17,061 nucleotides of DNA from the NCBI GenBank assembly GCA_964408185.1, contig CAYOYK010000050.1:1-17061 (forward strand). The letters are read 5' to 3'. Positions within the stretch are counted from its first letter, which is position 1; each line of letters begins with the position of its first letter. The notes below the pieces were generated by a model, which did not search any database, was not told the origin of the DNA, and was given only the letters and a program-made list of their open reading frames with translations. The translations under genes and the position numbers were made by a program. Below, piece after piece: positions 5,690 to 12,628 of the stretch. Origin of the DNA: CAYOYK01 sp964408185 (GTDB lineage: Bacteria > Bacillota > Clostridia > Christensenellales > Aristaeellaceae).

Positions 5690-8600
5690 GTGTCCTATCG
5701 GTGGCTGAACAGGGACTGGGCCGTCGAGCCGGAGGCCTACGACGCCGGTACCGCGCTGTTTTTGCGCGGCGCGGCGCGGGTGGAGGCGATTGCGGACGCG
5801 TGCTTGACGGTGCGCGTCGGGCCGGATGAGCCTCGCGCGGTAACGCTGCGCGCGGACGGATCGGCGGACTGTCCCTGCGGCGAGGCGACCGAGGCCGCGC
5901 CCTGCCGTCATATGATCGCCGCGCTGCTGCAAACGCAGGCGGACGGCTCCCAGCAGCGCATGCTGCAAGCCCGCGAGGCATGGCGCGGCCAGCGCCTGAT
6001 GGAGCTGCTTTCGCGCTCGCTGCCCGGCAACGATACCCTGCGTCTGCTGCCCGTGCTGCGCGTGTGGCCGGACGGGCGCGTCGGGCTGGGCCTGAGCCTT
6101 GGTCAGGAGCGGCTGTACGCGGTCAAGCACATCCCGGAGCTGCTGCGCTGCTTCTCGCAGGGCCGCGTGCTGGAGCTGAGCCCGCGCTATCGCTACGATC
6201 CCACCGAGATGCGCTTTGGCAAGCAGGACGAGCATCTGCTCACCACGCTGGCCTCCTACCTGCTGGAAAGCGAGGCCCCGGAGGCCGACGCGGAGGGCGA
6301 TCTGCCCCCTGAGGAGGACGATGCGTCGGGCGCGCCCGTACACTTTGAGGGACGCTTTGTGCTGCTGCGCGGCGCTTTTTTGCACGGCGTGCTCCGCGAG
6401 CTGGAAAAGCTCCCCTTCGGGCTGCTGGTCGGCGAGGAAAAGCACCGCCAGAACGGCATCGCCACCGAGGACCTGCCGCTGATCTTCACCGTGTCGCTGG
6501 AGAACAGCCGCCTGCTGATGACCGCGTCCGGCGCGGAAACCGTCTGCGCGCTGGGCGACGACGCCCGCTTTGTGCTCTGCGGCGACCGTGTGGTGCGCCT
6601 GCACACCGCGCAGGCCCGCCTGATGCCGCTGCTGGCCGAGAACGCCGGGGCCTTCGCGCTGCCCGGCGACGATCCGCAGGCGACGCTGAGCGAGCTGCTG
6701 CCGGGGCTGAGCGCCATCGGGACGGTGGCCGCCGAGGGTACGCTCAAGGCCCGGCTGGTGGACGCGCCGTTCTCCGCCCGCGTGTACCTTGATTTGCTGG
6801 GCGGCGACGTGGTGGCCCGCGTGGAATTCCGCTATGGGGATTGCACGCTGGATCCGTTTGCGCGGATCGGAACGGGCGGGGCGGCGCGCGGCGACGGCGC
6901 GGGCGAGGCAGCGTCGGGCGATGCAGCGTCGGGCGTGGATGGTTCGGGCGCGAACGGCTTGGACGCGAGCGGTTTAGGCGCGAACGGTTCAGGCGCGAGC
7001 GGCTCGGACGCGAGCAGTTTAGGCGCAAGCGGTTCAGACGCAAGCGATTCGGGCGCAAGCGGTTTAGGCGCGAACGGTTCAGGCGCGAGCGGCTCGGACG
7101 CGAGCGGTTTAGGTATAAGCGGTTCGGGCATAAGCGGTTTGAGCGCGAGCGGTTCGGGCGAGGCCGTGTTGAGCGCAAGCGGTTCGGGCATAAGCGGTTC
7201 AGGCGCGAGCGGGCTGCACGCGGCCGTTTCGGACGGCGGAGCAACGGGCCGCGCCGCTTCCGCCGACGCGCCGCTGCTGCTGCGCGACGGCCGCAAGGAG
7301 AGCGCGCTCATCAACTTTTTGTCCGACGCGGGCTTTACCGTGCGCGGCGGCAGCATCCTTCTGCGCCGCGCGAAGGATATCCTCGCGTTCTGTACGCAGG
7401 GCGTGGCCGAGTTGGAAAAGCTCTGCGAGGTCTATGTCAGCCAAGCGTTTGAGAAGATCAAGCCGCGCAGGTTCGCGGGCACGGCCTCCTTCCGCATGCA
7501 GGGCGACGGGCTGGTGTTCTCGCTGCTGGAGAACGGCGAGCCCGTGGCCGATCTGGGCACGATTTTGGAGGCCGTGCAAAAGCGGCAGCAGTACGTGCGC
7601 CTCAAGAGCGGCGAGTTCCTCGACCTGCGCGATCTGTCCGCGCTCAGCCCGGTGGCGCAGGAGCTGCTGGACGCCTCCGCGTACGATCGGCGCGGCGCGC
7701 CGGAGGAAAGCGACCGGGAGCTGCACTTCGGCGCGTACCGGGCCGTGTACCTCGTCAGCATGCTGCGCATGGCCGGGGGCAAGGCCGAGGCCGCCCCGGA
7801 GGTGGAAAACGCCCTGAGCAGCCTGCAAGAGGGCGCAAAGGACGACGAGGGCTACATCCCGGCGCGGCTGCGCAAAAAGCTGGCGGACTACCAGCTGCGC
7901 GGCGCGGGCTGGCTACTCGGCCTGTACAAGGCGGGCATGGGCGGCGTGCTGGCCGACGAGATGGGACTTGGCAAAACCATACAGGTCATCGCCCTGCTCA
8001 GCGCGGCGCGGCGCAAGGACGGCGCGCAGCCGACCTTGATCGTCACCCCCACGTCGCTGATCTACCACTGGCTGGCGGAGCTCAAGCGCTTTGACGACGC
8101 GCTGACCGTGCGGATGATCGGCGGCATGCGCGAGGAGCGCCGCCAAAGCATCGAGACCGTCGCGGCGGAGCCGGACGTGGACGTGGTGCTCACCTCCTAC
8201 CCGCTGCTGCGGCGGGACGCGCCGCTGTATCAGCAGTTTGATTTCCGCTTCATCGTGCTGGACGAGGCCCAGTACGTCAAAAACGCGCAGAGCCTCGGCG
8301 CGACGGCGGTCAAGGGCCTCCGGGCGAAGGCTCGCTTTGCGCTGACCGGCACGCCGATGGAGAACCACACCGGCGAGCTGTGGTCGATCTTCGATTTTGT
8401 GCTGCCGGGCTACCTCGGCACGCAGGCCTCCTTTCTGCGGCGGTACGGCGGCGGCGAGCGCGCGAGCGAGCTGCAAGAGCGTATCCGTCCGTTTTTGATG
8501 CGCCGCCTCAAAAAAGACGCGCTCGCCGATTTGCCCGGCAAGCGGGAGGTGTGCCTCTACGCCGCCATGACCAAGGAGCAGGAGGCCGTGTACCGCCAGC

Positions 8601-9256
8601 TCCTCGGCACGCTGCGCACGCATGTGGACGCCGCGCTCAAGGATGGCGCGCTGTCCCGCGCGCGCATGCAGGTGCTCAGCATATTGCTCAAGCTGCGGCA
8701 GGTCTGCTGCCACCCCAAGCTCTTTTTGCCCGATTACGAGGGCGAGAGCGGCAAGCTGGAGCTGCTGGTGCAGACCGTCCGCAACGCGGTGGAAAACAAG
8801 CATCGGCTGCTGGTGTTTTCCCAGTTTGTGGGCATGCTGCAGATCATCCGCAAGCGGCTGTCCCGCGAGGGCTTCAAGACGCTGTACCTCGACGGCTCCA
8901 CCAAGCCGCAGGAGCGGCAGGATCTGTGCGACCGCTTTAACGGCGGCGAGGGACAGGTGTTCCTGATCTCCCTCAAGGCCGGCGGCGTGGGCCTCAACCT
9001 GACCGGGGCCGACCTTGTGATCCATTACGACCCGTGGTGGAATCCCGCCGCCGAGGATCAGGCGACCGACCGCGCCCACCGCATCGGCCAGACGCGCGAT
9101 GTGGACGTGATCCGCCTCATCACGCAGGATACCATCGAGGAAAAGGTCGTGGGGCTGAGCAAGCGCAAGCGCGCGATTTTTGACCGCGTGGTGCTGGCGG
9201 GCGAGAGCGCGCTGGGCGATATGAGCGAGGAGGATATCCGCGCGCTGTTCCTGTAA
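5690..9256 (+). CDS. SWIM zinc-finger SNF2-family ATPase/helicase
   Basis: This is a 1188-residue DNA-dependent ATPase of the bacterial SNF2 (RapA/HepA-like superfamily 2) group. It starts at GTG with a GGGGAGGGG SD. Domains in order: a SWIM zinc finger (C61-P-C63, eight residues, C72-R-H74); a large SNF2-associated region (about 100-700) interrupted by a Gly/Ser/Ala pentapeptide array at about 418-507; a RecA-like domain 1 with motif I DEMGLGKT (756-763, K762), motif II DEAQ (858-861) and motif III LTGTPMEN (885-892); and RecA-like domain 2 with LYLDGSTK (about 1065-1072), SLKAGGVGLNLTGADLVIHY and motif VI ATDRAHRIGQ (1125-1134, arginines 1128 and 1131). All catalytic motifs are intact. SWIM-SNF2 proteins are found widely in Bacillota and probably remodel protein-DNA complexes, but their exact role is not settled. 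It appears monocistronic. Confidence 0.95.
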   Translation: MSYRWLNRDWAVEPEAYDAGTALFLRGAARVEAIADACLTVRVGPDEPRAVTLRADGSADCPCGEATEAAPCRHMIAALLQTQADGSQQRMLQAREAWRGQRLMELLSRSLPGNDTLRLLPVLRVWPDGRVGLGLSLGQERLYAVKHIPELLRCFSQGRVLELSPRYRYDPTEMRFGKQDEHLLTTLASYLLESEAPEADAEGDLPPEEDDASGAPVHFEGRFVLLRGAFLHGVLRELEKLPFGLLVGEEKHRQNGIATEDLPLIFTVSLENSRLLMTASGAETVCALGDDARFVLCGDRVVRLHTAQARLMPLLAENAGAFALPGDDPQATLSELLPGLSAIGTVAAEGTLKARLVDAPFSARVYLDLLGGDVVARVEFRYGDCTLDPFARIGTGGAARGDGAGEAASGDAASGVDGSGANGLDASGLGANGSGASGSDASSLGASGSDASDSGASGLGANGSGASGSDASGLGISGSGISGLSASGSGEAVLSASGSGISGSGASGLHAAVSDGGATGRAASADAPLLLRDGRKESALINFLSDAGFTVRGGSILLRRAKDILAFCTQGVAELEKLCEVYVSQAFEKIKPRRFAGTASFRMQGDGLVFSLLENGEPVADLGTILEAVQKRQQYVRLKSGEFLDLRDLSALSPVAQELLDASAYDRRGAPEESDRELHFGAYRAVYLVSMLRMAGGKAEAAPEVENALSSLQEGAKDDEGYIPARLRKKLADYQLRGAGWLLGLYKAGMGGVLADEMGLGKTIQVIALLSAARRKDGAQPTLIVTPTSLIYHWLAELKRFDDALTVRMIGGMREERRQSIETVAAEPDVDVVLTSYPLLRRDAPLYQQFDFRFIVLDEAQYVKNAQSLGATAVKGLRAKARFALTGTPMENHTGELWSIFDFVLPGYLGTQASFLRRYGGGERASELQERIRPFLMRRLKKDALADLPGKREVCLYAAMTKEQEAVYRQLLGTLRTHVDAALKDGALSRARMQVLSILLKLRQVCCHPKLFLPDYEGESGKLELLVQTVRNAVENKHRLLVFSQFVGMLQIIRKRLSREGFKTLYLDGSTKPQERQDLCDRFNGGEGQVFLISLKAGGVGLNLTGADLVIHYDPWWNPAAEDQATDRAHRIGQTRDVDVIRLITQDTIEEKVVGLSKRKRAIFDRVVLAGESALGDMSEEDIRALFL
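6941..7210 (+). repeat. 15-bp tandem repeat array coding (G-S/L-G-A-S)n within the SNF2 gene
   Basis: About 18 units of 15 bases encode pentapeptides such as GSGAS, GSDAS, GLGAN and GSGIS (residues about 418-507). A 45-base block beginning GGTTTAGGCGCGAACGG occurs identically at 6971-7015 and 7061-7105 (six units apart), which shows recent duplication. Diverged units (GISGSGIS, LSASGSGEA) lie towards the 3' end. The array keeps the frame and interrupts the SNF2-associated region before the helicase core. Confidence 0.9.
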
Positions 9257-9318
9257 CGGAGCCTCGCGGGGCTGATAGAATAAGCGTTTGCGGGCCGCCG
9301 CGTCAACACGCCGCGAGA

Positions 9319-9424
9319 TTCCATTTGTGTTTTGCGCTTTTTCTCCATTCTTTTTACATAAAAAATGCAAGATTCCATTGATATTCCACTTGTTTTTACT
9401 ATAATGGGAAAAGAGAATCCCATT
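9319..9424. promoter_or_regulatory. Cluster of AATGGRA/TTCCATT sites around the HTH-gene promoter
   Basis: TTCCATT occurs at 9319-9325 and 9373-9379, with variant TTCCACT at 9384-9390. A perfect inverted repeat AATGGGA (9403-9409) / TCCCATT (9418-9424) straddles the predicted transcription start. The density of one heptamer family around a promoter in front of a small HTH protein suggests autoregulation. This is inference. Confidence 0.45.
9378..9405 (+). promoter_or_regulatory. Sigma-A promoter of the HTH gene
   Basis: TTGATA (9378-9383), a 16-base spacer, and TATAAT (9400-9405), giving a transcript start near 9412 and a leader of about 33 bases that includes the SD GGAGGA at 9431-9436. Confidence 0.75.
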
Positions 9425-9444
9425 GAGAACGGAGGAGAAAGCAA

Positions 9445-9768
9445 ATGGTACGTTACACGGAGGAACAGAAAACGCAGGCGCTTGCTCTTATACAGGAAAA
9501 AGGCGTGATGAAGGCCAAAGAGGAAACCGGCATTTCCATGCAGACCCTGTACAAGTGGCGCAACGGCGGCGAGGACGCCAAGGCGGAAAAGAGCGCCAAA
9601 AAGGCCGCTCCCAAGCGCGCCCGCAAAGTCAGCGCCGATACCCTTGGCGAGCTGCTCAACGACGACGGCGGCGCGATGGAAAAGATCGCCCAGCTGGAGA
9701 GCGAGAACCTCAAGCTCCGCGCCCAGAACGAAAAGCTGCGCAAGGCGCTGCAGTCGTTCTTGGACTGA
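9445..9768 (+). CDS. Stand-alone HTH / coiled-coil protein, IS3 OrfA-like
   Basis: The 107-residue product has three parts. Residues about 1-40 (MVRYTEEQKTQALALIQEKG, ISMQTLYKWRNGG) form a transposase-type helix-turn-helix like the OrfA/InsE family (HTH_Tnp_1). Residues about 43-60 are a Lys/Ala/Arg-rich linker (AKAEKSAKKAAPKRARK), unusual for OrfA and resembling histone H1-like tails. Residues about 75-104 (MEKIAQLESENLKLRAQNEK) form a leucine-zipper coiled coil. An IS3 OrfA would be followed by an overlapping OrfB integrase with a DDE domain and terminal inverted repeats. None is present: a hairpin and a convergent gene follow. It has a clean promoter and SD, so I infer a domesticated DNA-binding protein or regulator. 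A solitary OrfA remnant is the alternative. Confidence 0.7.
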   Translation: MVRYTEEQKTQALALIQEKGVMKAKEETGISMQTLYKWRNGGEDAKAEKSAKKAAPKRARKVSADTLGELLNDDGGAMEKIAQLESENLKLRAQNEKLRKALQSFLD

Positions 9769-9862
9769 CGGGGAAAAGCTGCTCCGCCTAAACCCGGAGG
9801 CGCGGCCTCTGGCCGCGGCGCGGGGCAGCGCCCGGAGAAGGGCCTGTGAACCAAACAAAGAG

Positions 9863-9895
9863 AAGCGGCGCTTGCCTTACTGGCGAGCGCCGCTT
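9863..9895. terminator. Long hairpin between convergent genes
   Basis: AAGCGGCGCTTGCC (9863-9876), loop TTACT, GGCGAGCGCCGCTT (9882-9895): a 14-bp stem with one G-U pair. The T-tracts are short on both sides (TTTGG on plus, CTCTTTG on minus). Its place between the convergent stops at 9768 and 9909 fits a bidirectional terminator. Confidence 0.65.
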
Positions 9896-9908
9896 TGGAA
9901 TCCGCCTG

Positions 9909-12248
9909 TCACATCGGCGTGGAGGCGGGGAACAAGTAGATTAGGTAGCAGACGCCGCCGACCAGATGGCTGGTCAGCAGCGCCGCGCCGAGGGCGATCA
10001 GCACGCGCTGGGGCCAGCCGACGCGGCCGGCCTCGCGCAGGGAGCGCAGCCAGCTCCGGCACAGGGGCAGCGCGTAGGCCCACAGGAGCCCGCAAGCGCT
10101 CATCAGCGCCCAGCCGAGGTTGCCGTCCGCGCCGCGCAGGCCCTGCTCCGCAAACAGGCAGAACTCCAGCAGCGCGAAGCCTGCCGTACCGATCGCCAGC
10201 CATACCCCGTGGTTGCCGCGCAGGCGGCCCTTGCCGCACACGCACAGCACTGCCACCGGGAACGCGGCCATCAGCAGCAGGTTGCGCAGGCCGAGGAGCA
10301 GCCGCTCCGCCGAGAAGCCAAACACCAGCCCCGCGCCCGTGCCCGTGACCATGCCGCCGTAGTACAGGTAGCTGAACGCAAAGATCATCGCGGCGGGCAC
10401 AAAGGCAAGCAGCACCTGCCAGAAGAACCGCCACGCGCCATGATAGCGCCGGATCACCAGCCGTAGGCCGTACACCCCGGCGGCGGGCAAAAACGCCTGA
10501 AAGAACGTCGGCTTAGCCAGCACGCTCAGGCACAGGGTAAGCGCGGGCAGCGCGAGCTTTCGCCACGATACCCGGACGCGCGGGCCGGGGCCGAGGGCCT
10601 CGTAGTCGCGCAGGAGGCTGCACAGGGCGGGCGCGGCCAGCAGCATGACCGCCGAGGCCGTGATCTGCGTGGGGCTGTGCCACGCGTTGGGCGAGCCGAG
10701 GATGATCATGCCGGTGTCCGGCCAGTACCAGTAATAGCCGCTGGTCGCCTGTCCGGGCAAGTACAGGCTCATCACCAGCACGCCCGCCAGCGCCCACAGC
10801 GTGCAGGCGACGGGGCGGGTATCATCCGCGCGCAGGAGCAGGCGGCGCAGCAGCAAAAACTGCGCGACCTTCCACGCGGCGGTCACCGCGCACGCGGCCA
10901 CGGCGCTGCTCACGCCCAGCCGGACAAACAGCGCGACCGGGAGATGCCACAGCATATGCACCACGTGGCGCAGCAGCGTGCGCGGGCGCGCAAAGTCCAT
11001 CTCGGCGGCCCATGCGGTGTGCGTGGCAAAATCGCCGGGGCGCTCGGATACGCCGAGAAGCAGGCAGTAGGTCATCACGCCCAGCCCGACGCAGATCGCC
11101 AGCTTCAGCAGCGTATCCAAGCGCTTGGCGGGCGCGAACGCATCCGCGACGCGCCGCTTCAGGCTGATGCGCTCGCGCGCGGGAGCGACCGCCGTCGCCC
11201 GCGCGGCCAGCCACGCCATCAGCCTGCGGTGCAGCCAGCCGTGCGCAAAGCTGAGCGCCAGCGAGAGGATCAGCGTGCAGGCGGCGGCGATGATCAGAAT
11301 CCACACATGGGAGCCATCGCCCGCGAGGGCCGTGAGCCGCGGCCAGAGCAGCACATAAAACGCGTCCTGCACCAAGAAGTGCCACAGATAAAAGTAGAAC
11401 GAGTTCTGCCCCGCGTAGGCCAGCGCCTTGCACGAGAACGCCTTGCGCACGCGCGGCGCGTTTTGCAGCGACATCAGCAGCAGCGCGCTCGCCAGCGCTT
11501 GCAGGTAGCAGCGCGTCTCGTAGCCGCCCACGCGCACGATGAGCACCGCCGCCGCCACCGCCGCCAGCCGCACCCACAGCCGCGAGAAGGCCCGCCGCAG
11601 CATCGGCTCCGCAATGCGCAGAAGATATCCGCCCAGACAGACGCACAGCAGCCACGAGTCGGTCAGGTAGCACAGCGCCATGGCCAGCAGCGTCCACACG
11701 ATGCGCTGGGACGAGCTGCGGCCCCGCAGCACCGAGCTCATGACCATCACTGCGGCGCTGCCGGTAAAAAACGAGCCCATGCACCAGTAGGTAGGCACCA
11801 GCGTGCTCTTGAAGAACATCGCCTCGTTGAGACACTGCACGGCGGCGGCAACGGGCGGCGTGTTGGCCAAGTAGCCGCCCAGCAGCGTGCCCGTAACGCC
11901 AAACCAGCGGTACAGCACATAGCACAAGCACAGGTACGTCAGCAGCGGGAGCAGCATGCCCAGAAAAAATTGCAGGTAGCGCTTGGCCAGCCGCTTCTCC
12001 AGCGGCTGCTCGGACGGGCCGGCCGCAAAATAGCCGATGAGCAGCGTAAAAAAGCAAACGGCAAAATTTCCCGTAAGGCCGTTGAGCAGCCCCACGCCGC
12101 CCCGCCACGGCACAATGCCGTCCAGCATGCCGCCGCCGTCGCTCCACAGCGTCAGCCCGGACGGCGCGTACAGCGAGAGCAGGTGCGTGATAAACACCAG
12201 CAATATCAGCAAAAACCGAAGCGAATCCACAGCGCGGTCGCGTTTCAC
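9909..12248 (-). CDS. Acyltransferase-3 domain fused to a second polytopic membrane domain
   Basis: The 779-residue product starts at GTG (12248) with AAAGGAGG 8 bases upstream. The N-terminal half (about 1-345) is an integral-membrane acyltransferase of the OafA/Acyl_transf_3 kind. It opens MKRDRAVDSLRFLLILLVFI with the THL histidine in helix 1, has GSFFTGSAAVMVMSS in the middle, and ends with NSFYFYLWHFLVQDAFYVLL near residues 285-305. This family moves acyl groups onto cell-surface glycans. A basic linker (about 350-375) leads to a second unit of eight or more helices (about 375-779) containing GYYWYWPDTGMIILGSPNAW and LSVLAKPTFFQAF. That layout recalls GT-C-type glycosyltransferase or O-antigen-polymerase-like membrane proteins, but I see no defining motif. 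The likely role is surface-polymer acylation coupled to a second glycan step. It is monocistronic. Confidence 0.8.
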   Translation of the reverse strand: MKRDRAVDSLRFLLILLVFITHLLSLYAPSGLTLWSDGGGMLDGIVPWRGGVGLLNGLTGNFAVCFFTLLIGYFAAGPSEQPLEKRLAKRYLQFFLGMLLPLLTYLCLCYVLYRWFGVTGTLLGGYLANTPPVAAAVQCLNEAMFFKSTLVPTYWCMGSFFTGSAAVMVMSSVLRGRSSSQRIVWTLLAMALCYLTDSWLLCVCLGGYLLRIAEPMLRRAFSRLWVRLAAVAAAVLIVRVGGYETRCYLQALASALLLMSLQNAPRVRKAFSCKALAYAGQNSFYFYLWHFLVQDAFYVLLWPRLTALAGDGSHVWILIIAAACTLILSLALSFAHGWLHRRLMAWLAARATAVAPARERISLKRRVADAFAPAKRLDTLLKLAICVGLGVMTYCLLLGVSERPGDFATHTAWAAEMDFARPRTLLRHVVHMLWHLPVALFVRLGVSSAVAACAVTAAWKVAQFLLLRRLLLRADDTRPVACTLWALAGVLVMSLYLPGQATSGYYWYWPDTGMIILGSPNAWHSPTQITASAVMLLAAPALCSLLRDYEALGPGPRVRVSWRKLALPALTLCLSVLAKPTFFQAFLPAAGVYGLRLVIRRYHGAWRFFWQVLLAFVPAAMIFAFSYLYYGGMVTGTGAGLVFGFSAERLLLGLRNLLLMAAFPVAVLCVCGKGRLRGNHGVWLAIGTAGFALLEFCLFAEQGLRGADGNLGWALMSACGLLWAYALPLCRSWLRSLREAGRVGWPQRVLIALGAALLTSHLVGGVCYLIYLFPASTPM

Positions 12249-12282
12249 GGCTGGGCCTCCTTTGTGCCACCAAATCGGTACT

Positions 12283-12311
12283 ATTTAAGCATATCGGGCC
12301 TGCGAAGTCAA
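12283..12311 (-). promoter_or_regulatory. Promoter of the acyltransferase gene
   Basis: On the minus strand: TTGACT (12311-12306), a 17-base spacer, and TTAAAT (12288-12283) with TG at the extended -10. The predicted start near 12277 leaves about 28 bases before the GTG. Confidence 0.6.
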
Positions 12312-12416
12312 GCCGGGCTTCGTCGCCCCGGCGGGGGGGGTCCACCCCCTGATGCGCGGCGGCGGTTGCCGCAAGGGGTTGGCAAGCGGGAGCGCACATT
12401 CATCCCCTGCCGCGAC

Positions 12417-12456
12417 AAAACGCCCCCGGCTTCCCAGCGTGGGGAAAACGGGGGCG
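12417..12456 (-). terminator. Terminator of the anchored surface-protein gene
   Basis: Read on the minus strand: CGCCCCC (12456-12450), a roughly 22-base partly paired loop, GGGGGCG (12427-12421), then TTTTGTC. It lies about 170 bases beyond the stop at 12629 and belongs to the minus-strand surface-protein transcript. Confidence 0.55.
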
Positions 12457-12494
12457 AAAGGGAGCGATCTCGGTCTGGCTGGGCGGGCGCTGGC

Positions 12495-12600
12495 GCGGCC
12501 CGTTTCCAGCTTGGGGTAACTCATTAGCGGCTTGCGGCAACCCGTTCGCGGCTTGGGCGCAACCCGCCAGCGCCTTGCGGCAACCCGTTCGCGGCTTACA
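12495..12600 (-). repeat. 21-22 bp tandem repeats in the 3' UTR of the anchored-protein gene
   Basis: About five degenerate units on the minus strand follow AAGCCGCGAACGGGTTGCC plus GC. A 24-base block is identical at 12531-12554 and 12574-12597 (43-base offset). They lie between the stop codon at 12629 and the terminator at 12417-12456. A minus-strand ORF of about 75 codons crosses them (QAANGLPQAANELPQAGNG), but it lacks a credible ribosome binding site and family, so I treat them as untranslated. The rest of 12312-12628 shows nothing else. Confidence 0.6.
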
Positions 12601-12628
12601 CCGCCCGCCATCGGCTTGGCGCGGCATG

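Noticed and set aside
6941..7210. CRISPR-like array
   Set aside because: The units are contiguous 15-mers in one reading frame with no spacers. It is a coding tandem repeat.
7913..9370. 485-codon minus-strand ORF opposite the SNF2 helicase core
   Set aside because: It mirrors conserved helicase motifs on the other strand and has no ribosome binding site or family features.
9319..9895. Intact IS3-type insertion sequence
   Set aside because: There is no OrfB integrase, no terminal inverted repeats and no target-site duplication around the OrfA-like gene.
10677..12527. 616-codon plus-strand ORF opposite the acyltransferase gene
   Set aside because: Gln/Arg/His-rich composition, no family resemblance, and exactly antisense to a gene with strong membrane-protein features. 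It is a by-product of high GC.
12495..12600. CRISPR array from repeated 24-mers
   Set aside because: Units are adjacent, degenerate and 21-22 bases long, without unique spacers or cas genes.
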